Part shown: piece after piece, positions 22,301-37,300 of the stretch | How positions within the stretch are numbered: position 1 is the stretch's first letter | How the letters are laid out: every line of letters starts with the position of its first letter | Assembly (NCBI RefSeq): GCF_024166365.1 | Contig: NC_064830.1 | Location: 88,716,721 to 88,780,720, forward strand | DNA: 64,000 nt | From: Elephas maximus indicus | Lineage: Eukaryota > Chordata > Mammalia > Proboscidea > Elephantidae | Direction of reading: 5' to 3' | Position numbers and translations under genes: made by a program | Notes under the pieces: generated by a model | Seen by the model: only the letters and a program-made list of their open reading frames with translations | What the model was told of the DNA's origin: nothing | Database searches by the model: none

Positions 22301-25300
22301 TCAGAGAGAGGAAGTGCCATATGAAGTGGCTGGCATGAGGTATGGAGATGTGGGAAGGTGAGGCTTGGATCCACTTCCAGCTGGGAACTCGATTCAGGCT
22401 GATCCGTGCCATGCAGAGTTAGTGAAAAAGGTCGGGTGTGCCCACCTAGCCCCTTTTGTACAGCAGTTTATAGTGTCATCCTTACAGACTCTTAGAAGAG
22501 AGGATGTTAAAGAAAAATGCTTAATGAAAGAAAATGCATGAAGAATAGGTAGGAAGTCTGCCAGAAAGAGGGCGAGAGTGAGGAAAAGACAACACAGAGG
22601 GAAGAGCAAGTGACAGGCAAGGAGGACTGTGGGAGTGCTGGGCAGCTCCAGACAGCAGGAGTGTGATGAGAAAAGGAAGGCAGTCCCTCTGCCAGCGAGC
22701 CCCTGCCCAGCCTCCGGTCTCTCCAAAGGTGGCTCCCAGCCCCTCTTCTCAAAGACCCTCCAGGTACTCACCATTCGGACAGGCAATCTGACCAGGTCTG
22801 CCCGGCACCGGATTTTGAGTGGGAAGAGGCGAGGGCTCTGTGGGAAGATGGGCCCCTCCACTAGGACAACGTCATCCTCCTGGCTCTGACGGTCTTGGCC
22901 TTGGTGCTGCTTGGGGCTCAGGGAGGAACGAAGATCTTGGAGGCGCTTGTTCACCTCCCTGGAGCACAGAGGAGTTGGGGTCACCCACCCTTCCAGACTG
23001 TCCCTCCCCCAGCCAGTGCCCCTGCCCTCGCACCTTAACTTCTGGAGTGCCCTGGTATGCTTCCTGCTTTTGGTCCTTGGTGGAGACGGGGGCGAGGGAG
23101 ACATGTCCTGGGCCCTGCAGAGAGAAAAGGGGCAGAATGGAACCAGAGGAGAGACCGCCGCCTCACACTTCTCATCATGGCATATGGGCCCTCAGGAGCC
23201 AGAGGGAGAGTTGGGGCATCTTCCAGTAGTTATCTGTTTTACTAGAAGATAGGAGAGAGAAGATACAAGTCACCATTTTTATATTCACATGACCCAAATA
23301 TTAGGGAAGAAAAGGCCAAATTTTTAAGGTAAATTACTGCCCAAGTTAACATCCAATAACACCCAACAGACACAGAGCATGTACTATGTGCCAAGTATTA
23401 ACTCAGGCAGCCTACTCTGCAATTCTCTAACACAGGTACCTCTATCATCTCCATTTTACAGAGGAGGAAAATGAAGCACAGAGAGGACAGGTAAGAGACA
23501 GCTGGCAGGACTGGAACCACACAGGCTGTCCCCCGAGCCACACCATTAGTCCCAGGTGTAATGACAAAACACTCCACTTCACGGGTGGTCCTGAAGGGTT
23601 TGCTATCATCCTGTGGGGTGGGCCACCTCCTCTCCCAAGAGCCTCATTCACCACCTGAGCCCCAATACTCCTGCATCCCCTCTTGTTACACTTCCAGTAC
23701 CCACCCAAGGGTCCCGCCCACCTCAGCTTTCCCCTCCAACTCCCTTCCTGCTCCTAAGACCCAAGTGCCCCGCCTCACTCACAGAAACATCTTCTTCTCC
23801 TCCTCCTCTTCTTCATCCTTACCCCTCAACTTCTTCTTCCAGGTAAAGCCTGGATATGGGGGGTCCTCAGGTTGGGAACTGCTGGAATCTGCCATTTCTG
23901 CATCTGGGGCAGAGGGAGAGGGAGTAGAAGAGGGTTAGCCAAGAAAGGGCGGCTGGAGCCCCAGGAGAAACAAATGGAGGCTTCAAGAAGGTCCTCGTAT
24001 CTACGGTCAATTGATTTTTGACAAGGGCGCTAAGTCCGTTCAATGGGGAAAGAGGAATCTCTTCAATAAATGATGCCGGGAGAACTGGTATCCACGTGCA
24101 TGAAAATGAAATAGGATCCATGCCTCACACCATACACAAAAGCAAATTCAAAATGGATTAAGCACCTAAACGTGCAAGCTAAAACCATAAAATTCTTAGA
24201 AGGAAAAACAGGGGTGACGCTGTTAGGTTTCGCTTTTAACAGTAGATTATCTAATATAACAAAAGCACAAACAGCAAAAGACAAAATAAATAAATGGGAC
24301 CTCATAAAAATTAAAAACTTCGGTTCATCAAAAGACTTTACCAAAAAAGTGAAAAGACAAGCTACCAACTGGGAGAATATATTTGGAAACACTGTATCTG
24401 ACAAGACTCTAATAACTAAAATACATAAACACTTTGACAACTTAATAACAAAAAGACAAATAACCCAATCATAAAATGAGCAAAGGAGTTGAATAGACAT
24501 TTCACCAAAGAGGACATCCAAATGACCAATAAATACATGAAAAGATGTTCAGCATCATTAGCCATCAGAGAGATGCAAATCAAAGCCACAAAGAGATACC
24601 ATTTCACTCCCACTTTTTTTTTTAGGATGGCTAGAAAGCCCTGGTGGCTTGGTGGTTAAGAGCTGCAGTGAGCTACAGCTCCTAACCAAAGGGTCAGCAG
24701 TTTGAATCCACTAGCTGCTCCCTGGAAGCCCTATGGGGCAGTTCTAACTCTGCCCTATAGGGTCACTATGAGTTGGAATCAACTTGATGGCAACGGGTTT
24801 GGCTTTTTGGTTTAGGATAGTTAAGATTAAAAAAAAAAAAACGAATGTCAGAGAGGATGTGGGATAGCTAAGATAACAAAAAAAACAGAAAATAACAAAT
24901 GTTAGCAAGGATGTGGGGAAACTGGAACCCTTACCCATTGCTGTTGGGAATAAAAAATGGTACAGCAGTTGTGCAAAACAGTGTGGCAGTTTCTCAAAAA
25001 AACTAAAAATTGAACTACTATAATGAAAAAAAAAAAAACAAAAAACAACCAAACCGGTTGCCATCAAGTCAATTCCAACTCACAGAGACCCTACAGGACA
25101 GAGTAGAACTGCCCCATAGGGTTTCCAAGGAGCAGCTGGTGGATTCGAACTGCCAACCTTTTGGTTATCAGCTGAGCTCTTAACCGCTGTGCCACCAGAA
25201 CTACCATATGACCCAGCAATTCCACTCCTAGGGTATATACCCAAGACTTGAAAGCAGAGACTCAAACAGAGACTTGTACACCAACGTTCTTTGCAGCACT

Positions 25301-28300
25301 ACTCCCAATACCCAAAAAATAGAAACAACCTAGATGCCCATCAATAGATGAATGGATAAACAAAATACGGTACATACATACAATGGAATACTACTCAGCC
25401 AGTAGGAGAAATGAAGTCTTGACATATGCTACAATGTGGATGGAGCTTGAAGACATTATGCTAAGTAAAATAAACCAATTACAAAGGGACATCTTTCATG
25501 GAGGCTACACCCACAGCCAGCACACTCCAGCGGGCAGGAGGCGGGGGAGATCTGATAGCAACGAGGCAGACCTCCCTGGGGGTTCATTTGGAGTATCCCA
25601 GCCCCTCCCTCACCCAGACACTGTCACCTGCAAGCCTGCAGTGAATTGCCACAGAAGGGCCTTAGAGTAGAATTTGCTCCCATAGTCTGTACTCTCCCTG
25701 CCTCCCTGTGTACCCTATAGCTTGGGTCTCTGAAACCAGTAGGACAAAGCTCCCTGTGAGTCATTTAGAGTTTAGTCTGTCCCTACTTCCAGTTGGCACA
25801 GAGGACTGCTGACTGTAGCCGCTGTATGTTAGAAAGCAGGACTCAGGTGGAAGCCGTACTCACAGCCAACATTCTACTGTGAGTACATTGATAACAAGGC
25901 ACATCTCCAAGGGAATCTGACCAGAGTGAGACACCCCCTGCACCTGGTAATTGTTGGTTGCCAGGCTATTGCAAACTGCTACAGAAGGCCCCTGAAGTGG
26001 AGTCTGCTCCCACAGTCAACATTCTACCAGCCTCCCTGTGCACCCCATAGCTCAGGCCTCTGAAACCAACAGGAAAGACCTCCCTGGGGATCAGTTTGGG
26101 TCTGTCTGCTCCCTTACAGTCAGCACTGAGGACTGCTTACTGAGGCTGCTATGTGTTAGGAAGCAGGCATCTTGAGTGGAGGCTACACCGACAGCCAACA
26201 TTCTATGCAGCAGGCTCAGATAGCAACAAGGCAGACCTCCCTGGGGGTCAGTTCAGAGTATGACTACCCCTCCCCCAACCAGTAACTGTAGGATCCTGGA
26301 CTGATACAAACTCCCACAGAAGGCTCCATACAGTGGAGTCAGGAGGTGAGTCATCTAAGTGGAGACTGCTCCCCCAATAACCAGAGGGCCACTGAGGTTC
26401 TGAAGCTGATAAGACAGATCTCTCGGGGCTCCTTGGGGAGTGCCAGCTCTTCCTCTCCCTGAAACAGAGGAATGTCTACCTGTGTGTCCCCTGAATGCCA
26501 GCTCAGACATAAGTAGCCCCTACAGAGCAGGGAAGGAAGCCTCAGGCAAAGCTGAAGAGCAACACCCAGCCCCAAAGGAGGTTCACTGAGTATGTTTTCT
26601 GACTAAAAACGTGATTACAGAAACAGAAAAGGGAAGGGAGTAATAACCAGAGAGTGGGACTGCACCCCTGGTGATCAGATTGATTAGTGTACAATATCTC
26701 GCCTGAGAAAGGGTGCCCACTGGTGCAAAGACTGACCACAGTGTGTTCTCTGGGGTGTCTGTGAGAGACTGAAAATTGAAAAACAAGATCTGGAGCTTCT
26801 GAATCCCAATCTTACAGAAAGTAGTACAGGCAAAAACACCAAATACTGGAGAAAACTGAGAAAGTTAACATCCTCAAAAAATCCAATGCCCCAAGAAAAA
26901 GTCACAAGACACACAAAACAGAAACAATGGCTCATCCAAATGAATATGACAAAAGGAGTAAAAGTGCATCTAGGGATGACCAAATAAAAAAAAAAAAGGG
27001 AAGACTATAATACAGCATTAAATATAATTAAAAAACTAAGGGAAACATAGACAAAGAGCCAAAAGAAATAAAAACATTGCAAGAACAAATGAGAATCTGA
27101 AAAAAGAGATATTGCAACTGTAAGGGACAATAAAAAATGAGAAACGCAACAGCAGGACTTACCAACAGATTTAGTCAGGCAGAAGAAAGAATCAGTAAAT
27201 TAGAGGATAAAATAGATAAAATTATAGACGTTGAAGAGCAACAAGAGCGGAGGCTCAAGAAAGCTGAGCATGGTTTAATGGAATTATGATGCAACAACAA
27301 GAGACCTAAGGTACGCATCATGGGAATTCCACGAGATGAGAGAAAGGGACAGAAAGAATATTTGGAGAAATAAAGACAGAAAATTTCACCGATCTAACAA
27401 AGGACATGAATCTATAAATCTAAGAAGCTCAAAGAACTCCAAGCAAGATAAACCCAAAGAGATCTACACCAAGACACATCATAGTTAGGGTCTCAAAAAT
27501 TAAAGATAAAGAGCGAATAGTGCAAACAGTGAGAAAGAAGCAAACTGTCACATACAACAGATCCCCGATAAGATTAAATGCCAAGTTTTCCTCAGAAACA
27601 CTAGAGGCCAGGAGGCAATGGAATGATGTATTTAAAGTGCTGAAAGAAAAAAAAAGTCAACCAAGAATACTATACCCAGTGAAACTATCCTTCAAGAATG
27701 AGGGCAAAATTAAAACAATCCCAGACAAACAGAAGCTAAGACAGTTCATATCCACCAGGCCAGCCCTAGAAAAAATACTAATGCGAGTTCTGTAGATGGA
27801 AGAGAAAAGACACTAGAAAGTAATTCAAAACTATACATAAAAAGAAAGATCCTTAATAAAGGAAAATGCATGAACAAGTATAAAGGCTAGAAATAAGGTA
27901 TTCATGCTTGATAATTCTAAATGTTTTGTCTTTCGTGTTTTTTAATAACAAATATATAAAATGCAAAGATAAACTCGTTATAAGGCACGTGAAAAATAAA
28001 GATGTAATCAGTGATAACAACAAAAAAAGGGGGGAGAGGAATGCTACAAAGATAGAATTTCCTGTATGTTACCTGAGTTGGTACCAACTTATCCTAGAAT
28101 GTTATAAATATAAGCTCTTAAATGTAATATTCATGGTAGCCACTAATACGTAAAAAACATATGTAAAAGGAAAGAAGAAGGAAACCAAAAAGACTCACTA
28201 CAATAAACCAACAAAACACAAAAGCAAGCAGTACTAAAGGACAAAGACAAAGATGGCTTAAGACACACACACACAAAAAAAACCAAACAACAAAATGGCA

Positions 28301-31300
28301 GAAGTAAGTCACTTCTTATCAGTAATTACAGTGAATGTAAATGGACTAAATGTTCCAATCAAAAGGCAGAGAGTGGCAGAATGGATTAAAAAAAAAAAAA
28401 AAGATCCAACTATATGCTGTTTACAAGAGATACACACCTTAAACGCAAAGCCACAAACTGGTTGAAAGTGAAAGAATGGAAAAAAATTACTCCATGTAAA
28501 TAACCAAAGAGAGCTAGGGTGGCAATCTCACTATCCAACAAAGTAGAGTAGAAGACATAAAGATGGACATTATATAGTGATAAAAAGGTCAACTAATCAA
28601 GAAGATTTAACAATCATAAATAAATATTCACCCAACATTGGGGCACCTAAACTGATATAAAGCAAACACTGATAGTTAAAGGGAGAAATAGATAGTACTA
28701 CAATAATGGTTGAAGACTCAAAACACCACTTTCAATATTGGAAAAAACATCTAGAAAGATCAACAAGGAAACAGAGGACCTGAACAACACTATAAACTAA
28801 GTAGACTTAACAGACATGTAGAACATTCTACCCAAAAACAGCACAATATGCATTCTGCTCCTGTGCACATGGATCATTCTCCAGGACAGACCACATTTTA
28901 GGTCATAAAGCAAGTCTTGATAAATTTAAAAAGACTGAAATCATACAAAGTATTTTCTCTGACTACGATGAAGTAAAGCTAGAAATCAGTAACAGAAAAC
29001 AAAACTGGAATATACACAAACATATGGAAATTAAACAACACACTATCAAACTACCAATGGGTCAAGGTACAAATCAAAAGAGAAATCAGAAATTTCTTAG
29101 AGTCAAATAAAAATGAAAGCACAACATAACAAAACTTCTGGGATGCAGCAAAGGCAGTACTCAGAGGGAAGCTTATAGCAATAAATGCCACATAAATACA
29201 ACAAAATATTAAAAACAAAGTTAAAAAAATTAAAGATTTTTACCAACTTCTGCAGTCTGAAATTGATCACACACACAATTAAGATGCATTAATAATTACT
29301 AGTGATTGGAATGCGAAAGTTGGAAACAAAGAAGGATTAGTAGTTGGAAAACACAGCCTTGACAGAAATGATGCCAGAGACTGCACGATAGAATTTTGCA
29401 AGTCCAACGACATCTTCATTGCAAATACCTTTTTTCAACAACATAAACGGCAACTGTACCCATGGACCTCACCAGATGGAAAACACAGGTATCGAATTGA
29501 CTTCATCTGTGGAAATAGATAAGGGAGAGAAGCTCAGTATCATCAGTCAGAACAAGGCCAGACACTGACTATGGAACAGACCATCATTTGCTCATCATGC
29601 AAACTGAAGCTGAAGCTGAAGAAAATTAGAGCAAGTCCATGAGAGCTAAAATATGACCTTGAATATATTCCACCTGAATTTAGAGACTACCTCAAGAATA
29701 GATTTGACACACTGAACATTAAAGACTAAAGACCAGATGAGTTGTGGAATGACATCAAGGGCATCGTACATGAAGAAAGCAAGAGGTCATTAAAAAGACA
29801 GGAAAGAAAGAAAAAAACAAAACGGACGTGTCTTCGGCTGCATTCTCTAAAAAAGCAAAACCAGCAAAGCATATAATTATCTACATAAAAACATACAGAG
29901 ATTTATATAAAGGAAATGGCTCACACGGTTATAGAGGCTGAAACATCCCAAATCCATGGGTCCAGCTGGAGGCTTCTCCTGATTCAAGTAGCCGCAGGGG
30001 CTAGTGAATGTCGGCAGGTCAGAGAGCAGGGCTCTTGCTCACAGGCTGCAAAGACCAACGAATCCCAAGATCGACAGGCAAGATCGCAGGTAGGTTGCTA
30101 GCTCAAGTCCCAAGAACCCGAGGTCAAACAAACCAGAGCCAGCTGCAGGATCCAGAGTGAGCAAAAGCCCACAAGCCTTGCCAGAATGTCCACTTATATT
30201 CGATACAGGCCACAAGCCCAAGGAAGCTCCCTTTCAACTGACTGGCTACTCATTGCAAATCCCATCATGGATGTGATCACATTATACCAAATCTCATCAT
30301 GGGCCAATTAAATGGCACCTAACAACAACAACAACACCCCCACAAAGGTGTCATCCATCTTTATTTGCATTATTAGCAAGCTGCCCAATCCCCTTAGTGG
30401 GTCACAAGCACCTTATTTGCATAGTTGCACCCAGTCGTTGGAAACCCTGGAGGCACAGTGTTTAAGTGCTACGGCTGCTAATCAAAAGGTCAGCAGTTTG
30501 AATCCATGAGGTACTCCTTGGAAACTCTATGGGGCAGTTATACCCTGTCCTATAGGGTCGCTATGAGTTGGAGTCAACTCGATGGCAACGAGTTTGGTTT
30601 GGTTTTGGTTACCCACTCATTCGGTGGGAGTTACAAGACCATGGAAAGAATGGCCATATAAAAGTAATCCATTACACTACAGGGTAAACAATTGACACAC
30701 AGACCAATGGAAGAGAATTGAGCCCAGAAATAAACCCACACATCTATGGTCAACTGATTTTTAACAAGGGTGCTAACTCCATTCAATGAGGAAAGAAGAA
30801 TCTCTTCAATAAATGGTGCTGGGAAAACTGGATTTCCACACGCAGAAAATGAAGCAGGATCCACGCCTCAAACCATACACAAAAATAAATTCAAAATGGA
30901 TTAAGCACATAAATGTGAAAACTAAAAGCATTAAATTCTTAGAACAAGAAGCAGGGGCAACACTGTCAGTCCTAGCTTTCAACAATAGATTATCTAATTT
31001 AATAACAAAAGCACAAACAGCAAAAGACAAATTAATAAATGGGTTCTCATAGTAATTAAAAACTTTTGTTCATCAAAGACTTTACCAAAAGAGTGAAAAG
31101 ACAAGCTACCAACTGGGAGAATATCTTCAGAAACCATATATCCAACAAGAATCTAATAACTGAAATATATATAAAACTTTGACAACTTAACAACAAAAAG
31201 ACAAACAACCCAATCATAAAATTGGCAAAGGATATGAATAGACATTTCACCAAAGAGGACATTCAAACAGCCACCATACATATGAAAAGATGTTCAGCAT

Positions 31301-34300
31301 CATCAGCCATTCAAACCAAAAAACCAAACTCATTACAGTTGAGTAGATTCTGACTCACAGTGACCCTATAGGACAGAGTAGAACTATCCAAAGGTTTTCC
31401 AAGGAGCAGATGGTAGATTCGAACTGTCAACCTTCTGGTTAGCAGCTGTAGCTTGCCATAGCTCTTAACCACTGCACCACCAGGGCTCCCATTAGCCATC
31501 AGAGAGATGCCAATCAAAACCACAATGAGATACTATTTCACTCCCACTAGGATGGCTAAGATTTAAAAAAAAAAAACAACTGAAAATAACAAATGTTGGC
31601 GAGGATGTGGGGAAATTGAAGCCCTTATCCATTGCTGGTAGGAATGCAAAATGGTACCACTGTTGTGGAAAACAGTGCCACATCTCCTTAAAAAACTAAA
31701 AATAGAACTACCATATGACCCAGTAATTCCACTCCTAGGTATACACCCAAGACTTGAAAGCACAGGCTCAAAAACAAACTTGTATACCAATGTTCATTGC
31801 AGCACCATTCATAATAGCCAAAAGATGAAAACAACTTAAATGTCCATCAACAGACGGACGAATGGATAAACAAAATGTGGTACGTACATGCGATAGAATA
31901 CTACTCAACCAGTAGGAAAAATGAAGTCTTCACACATGCTACAGTATGCATGGACGTTGAAGACATTACGCTGAGCGAAATAAGCCAATCACAAAAGGAC
32001 AAATGTTTTATGACCTCACTTATGTAAAAAGAAAAGAAAAGGTAATATGTATAGAGACCAAAATTTATTAGCAGTTTCCAGGGGTGGGAGGGAGGGGGAA
32101 AAGGGAGAGTTAACAGTGATGGAAAAATTACATTGATTAAGGGTAGGGTTGCATAACCAATTATTGTAATTGCTGTCAATAAGTTGTACATCTATAAAAA
32201 GTTGAATTGGCAAAAGTTGTGTGATACATATATATTATAACAACAACAACAACAAAAAGAGTAGCTGCTGAGGCCGCTTATGTACAACCAAACACCTTAT
32301 GGATGCCTTGGTTTGGAGGTTTAGGGTCACAGTTTCAGGGGACATTCCACTTAGCTGGCCTAAAACATGTTTAGTGCTTCTGTTCTACCTCCTAGTTTGT
32401 TGTGTAGTACCTAGGGTCTTAAAAGTTCCCAAGCAGACATCCAAGGCACAACAATTGGTCTCTATTTGCCTGGAGCAACTGAGGAAGAAGTCAGTCAGAA
32501 ATAGAAGAATGACGTGGAATGTGAGTCCAGTAGCTAAAGCAATAGGAAGAAATGATGAAGTAGAAGAGCTGAAGAGAAGATTTCAAAGGGCGGTTCAAGA
32601 AGACAAAGTAAAGTATTATAATGACACGTGTAAAGACCTGGAGATAGAAAACCAAAAGGGAAGCAAACGCTCGGCATTTCTCAAGCTGAAAGAACTGAAG
32701 AAAAAATTCAAGCCTCGAGTTGCAATACTGAAAGATTCTACAGGGAAAATATTAAATGATGAAGGAAGCATTAAAAGAGGATGGAAGGAATACACGGACT
32801 CACTATACCAAAAAGAATTGGTCAACGTTCAACCATTTCAGGAGGGAGCATATGATCAGGAACTGATGGTACTGAAGGAAGAAGTCCAAGTTGCACTGAA
32901 GGTATTGGCAAAAACAAGGCTCCAGGAATTTACGGAATACCAATTGAGATGTTTCAACAAACGGATGCAATGCTGGCAGTGCTCACCCATCTATGCCAAG
33001 AAATTTGGGAGACAGCTACCTGGCCAACAGACTGGAAGAGATGCGTATTTATGCCTATTCCCAAGGAAGGTGATCCAACCAAATGCTGAAATTATCAACT
33101 ATCATTAATATCACATACAAGTAAAATTTTGCTGAAGATCATTCAAAAACAGCTGAAGCAGTGTATCGATAGGACACTGCCAGAAAGCCAAGCCAGATTC
33201 AGAAGAGGACGTGGAACCAGAGATATTATTGCTGATGTCAGATGGATCCTGGCTGAAAGCAGAGAATATCAGAAAGATGTTTACCTTGTTCTACTGAGTA
33301 CGCAAGCCATTCAACTGTATGGATCATAACCATTGTGCAGAATAGAAATCCAGAACACTTAATTGTGCTCATGCAGAACCTGTACAAAGACCAAGAAGTG
33401 GCTGTTCAAACAAAACAAGGAGATACTGTGTGGTTTAAAGTCAGGAAAGGTGTGCATCAGGGCTGTATCCTTTCACCATACTTATTCAATCTGTATGCTG
33501 AACAAATAGTCCGAGAAGCTGGACTATATGAAGTACCATCCTCCTGGCCTTGGGGAAGAAAAAAATTTGCAATTGGGGGGAAAAGATAATTTGCTAGTTC
33601 CATTAACCAGGGGAGCTCAGGACAGAAGCGGCTCCTGTCCAGGCATAAACCGTCCGTGGACCTTGAGCACCTTTCCCTTCTGCATGGACTTGTATGGGCC
33701 TATTTCCGGAGAATAGGCCCTTGTTGGCAAACTCCAACCGTTTCAGCTGTGTAGTGGAGAGGTGGGTGTTTGACGTTTGACATTGCTTTGTCTACTAAAC
33801 AAGGTCCTCACCTACCCACATCAGGAACCAAAGGACTGGTAGCTCCACTCAGGTCACCAGCCATCTGCGACAGGGGACCAAAGATAACTGGTACCTCCCA
33901 GTCCTTACAACCAAAAACTTTGGGTGCCCATGGTCCATCTGCAGAACCCACCCACCTGCACGTTCTAGGGAACAGAGACGTGTTTTCCTCAGAGACACTC
34001 GGGGGCTGGTTCTCAGCCCCCTGTCTTGTTCAGAGCGTGACCCTCTGCTGCAACCGGATACCAGTATGTACGCCAATCACCCCTGCCCCTCTAAGACTGT
34101 AGGACAGAGCCTGTACCACACACTTGATGATCAGCTACCTGGAAACCTTAGCCGAATTCATACAAGAAAACTGAATGGATTCCTAGACTGATATACCTGA
34201 TAACAGCCCTAGCCAGCTGGGGACAGGACATCAGAGCTCTAAAGGAGAAAATAATCAAACTAGCTCACTCAAGCAACCCATAGGAGTATCCCAAAACAAA

Positions 34301-37300
34301 ACAAGCAGCTACGACACAGCAAGCAAGCATAAACTAATACAATAACTTAGAGATGGCTTGGAGACAACAGTCAATATCAAGTCACATAAAGAAACAGGCC
34401 ATGATCACCTCAACAGGCTCTCAAAACAAAGAATCCAGGGATCTTCTAGATGAAAGTACATTCCTGGAATAACCATACGCAGAATACGAAAGTTTAATAT
34501 ACAGAACCCTTCAAGACATCAGGAAGGAAATGAGGTAATACGCAGAACGAGCCAAGGAACACACAGTTAAAACAACTGAAGAACTCAGATTATTCACGAA
34601 CATAATGAAAAGTTTAATAAGCTGGAAAAATCCATAGACAGACAGCAATCAGAAATTCAGAAGATGAACAATAAAATTACAGAGTTAGACAACTCAACAG
34701 GAAGTCAGAGGAGCAGAATTGAGCAAGTAGAAGCTAGAATTTCTGAACTTGAAGATAAATCACTTGGTACTAATATATTTAAAGAAAAATCAGACAAGAC
34801 AATTTTTTTTTTTATTAACTTTTATTAAGCTTCAAGTGAACGTTTACAAGTCCAATCGGTCTGTCACATATATGTTTACATACATCTTACTCCATACTCC
34901 CACCTGCTCTTCCCCTATTGAGTCAGCCCTTTCAGTCTCTCCTTTTGTGACAATTTTGCCAGCTTCCCTCTCTCTCTATCCTCCCATCCCCCCTCCAGAC
35001 AAGAGCAGCCAGCACACTCTCAAGTGTCCACCTGATATAATTAGCTCACTCTTCATCAGCATCTCTCTCCCACCTGCTGACCAGTCCCTTTCATGTCTGA
35101 TGAGTTGTCTTCAGGGATGGTTCCTGTCCTGTGCCGACAGAAGGTCTGGGGAGCATGGCCGCCGGGATTCCTCTAGTCTCAGTCAGACCATTAAGTATGG
35201 TCTTTTTATGAGAATTTGGGGTGTGCATCCCGTTGATCTCCTGTTCTCTCAGGAGTTCTCTCCTTGTGCTCCCTGTCAGGGCAGTCATCAATTGTGGCCG
35301 GGCACCATCTAGTTCTTCTGGTCTCAGGATGATGTAGGTCTCTGGTTCATGTGGCCCTTTCTGTTTCTTGGGTTCCTAGTTGTCGAGTGACCTTGGTGTT
35401 CTTCCTTTTCCTTTGCTCCAGGTGGGTTGAGACCAATTGATGCATCTTAGATGGCCGCTTGTTAGCATTTAAGACCCCAGACGCCATATTTCAAAGTGGG
35501 ATGCCGAATGTTTTCATAATAGAATTATTTTGCCAATTGACTTAGAAGTCCCCTCAAACCATGTTCCCCAGACCCCCGCCCCTGCTCTGCTGACCTTTGA
35601 AGCATTCATTTTATCCCAGAAACTTCTTTGCTTTTGGTCCAGTCCAATTGAGCTGACCTTCCATGTATTGAGTGTTGTCTTTCCCTTCACCCAAAGCAGT
35701 TCTTATCTGCTGATTAATCAATAAAAAACCCTCTCCCTCCCTCCCTCCCTCCCTCCCCCCTTCGTAACCACAAAAGTGTGTGTTTTTCTCAGTTTTTACT
35801 ACTTCTCAAGATCTTATAATAGTGGTCTTATACAATATTTGTCCTTTTGCCTCTGACTGATTTCGCTCAGCATAATGCCTTCCAGGTTCCTCCATGTTAT
35901 GAAATATTTCACAGATTCATCACTGTTCTTTATCGATGCGTAGTATTCCATTGTGTGAATATACCACAATTTGTTTACCCATTCATCCGTTGATGGACAC
36001 CTTGGTTGCTTCCAGCTTTCTGCTATTGTAAACAGAGCTGCAATAAACATGGGTGTGCATATATCTGTTTGTGTGAAGGCTCTTGTATCTCTAGGGTATA
36101 TTCCGAGGAGTGGGATTTCTGGGTTGTATGGTAGTTCTATTTCTAACTGTTTAAGATAACGCCAGATGGATTTCCAAAGTGGTTCTACCATTTTACATTC
36201 CCACCAGCAGTGTATAAGAGTTCCAATCTCTCCGCAGCCTCTCCAACATTTATTATTTTGTGTTTTTTGGATTAATGCCAGGCTTGTTGGTGTGAGATGG
36301 AATCTCATCGTAGTTTTAATTTGCATTTCTCTAATGGCTAATGATCGAGAGCATTTTCTCATGTATCTGTTGGCTGCCTGAATATCTTCTTTAGTGAAAT
36401 GTGTGTTCATATCCTTTGCCCACTTCTTGATTGGGTTGTTTGTCTTTTTGTGGTTGAGTTTTGAAAGAATCATGTAGATTTTAGAGATCAGGCGCTGGTC
36501 TGAGATGTCATAGCTGAAAATTCTTTCCCAGTCTGTAGGTGGTCTTTTTATTCTTTTGGTTAAGTCTTTAGATGAGCATAGGTGTTTGATTTTTAGGAGC
36601 TCCCAGTTATCGGGTTTCTCTTCATCATTTTTGGTAATGTTTTGTATTCTGTTTATGCCTTGTATTAGGGCTCCTAGGGTTGTCCCAATTTTTTCTTCCA
36701 TGATCTTTATCGTTTTAGTCTTTATGTTTAGGTCTTTGATCCACTTGGAGTTAGTTTTTGCGCATGGTGTGAGGTATGGGTCCTGTTTCATTCTTTTGCA
36801 AATGGATATCCAGTTATGCCAGCACCATTTGTTAAAAAGACTATCATTTCCCCAATTTACTGACACTGGTCCTTTGTCAAATATCAGCTGCTCATACGTG
36901 GATGGATTTATATCTGGGTTCTCAATTCTGTTCCATTGGTCTATGTGCCTGTTGTTGTACCAGTACCAGGCTGTTTTGACTACTGTGGCTGTATAATAGG
37001 TTCTGAAATCAGGTAGAGTGAGGCCTCCCACTTTCTTCTTTTTCAGTAATGCTTTGCTTATCCGGGGCTTCTTTCCCTTCCATATGAAATTGGTGATTTG
37101 TTTCTCTATCCCCTTAAAATATGACATTGGAATTTGGATCGGAAGTGCGTTATATGTATAGATGGCTTTTGGTAGAATAGACATTTTTACTATGTTAAGC
37201 CTTCCTATCTGTGAGCAAGGTATGTTTTTCCACTTAAGTATGTCCTTTTGAATTTCTTGTAGTAGAGCTTTGTAGTTTTCTTTGTATAGGTCTTTTACAT

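Larger units (their letters stand above)
23984..25497 (+). repeat. Old L1 ORF2 3' segment, interrupted by two AfroSINEs
   Basis: Runs from the ORF2 C-terminal region (GTCAATTGATTTTTGACAAG; AATAAATGATGCCGGGAGAA) through CATATGACCCAGCAATTCCA and GGAATACTACTCAGCCAGTA to ACAAAGGGACATCTTTCATG. Frame is lost. SINEs sit at 24635-24812 and 25026-25198. Confidence 0.88.

Noticed and set aside
25500-26490. Possible CRISPR or satellite array
   Set aside because: Units of about 330 bp without short repeats and spacers, placed upstream of L1 ORF1; L1 promoter monomers explain them.
32299-33108. A 269-codon plus-strand open frame
   Set aside because: It reads from an L1 3'UTR fragment straight into RTE linker sequence. 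The first part is non-coding in other copies, so this is a chance fusion.
34749-35312. 187-codon plus-strand frame
   Set aside because: Antisense of the inverted L1's 3'UTR.
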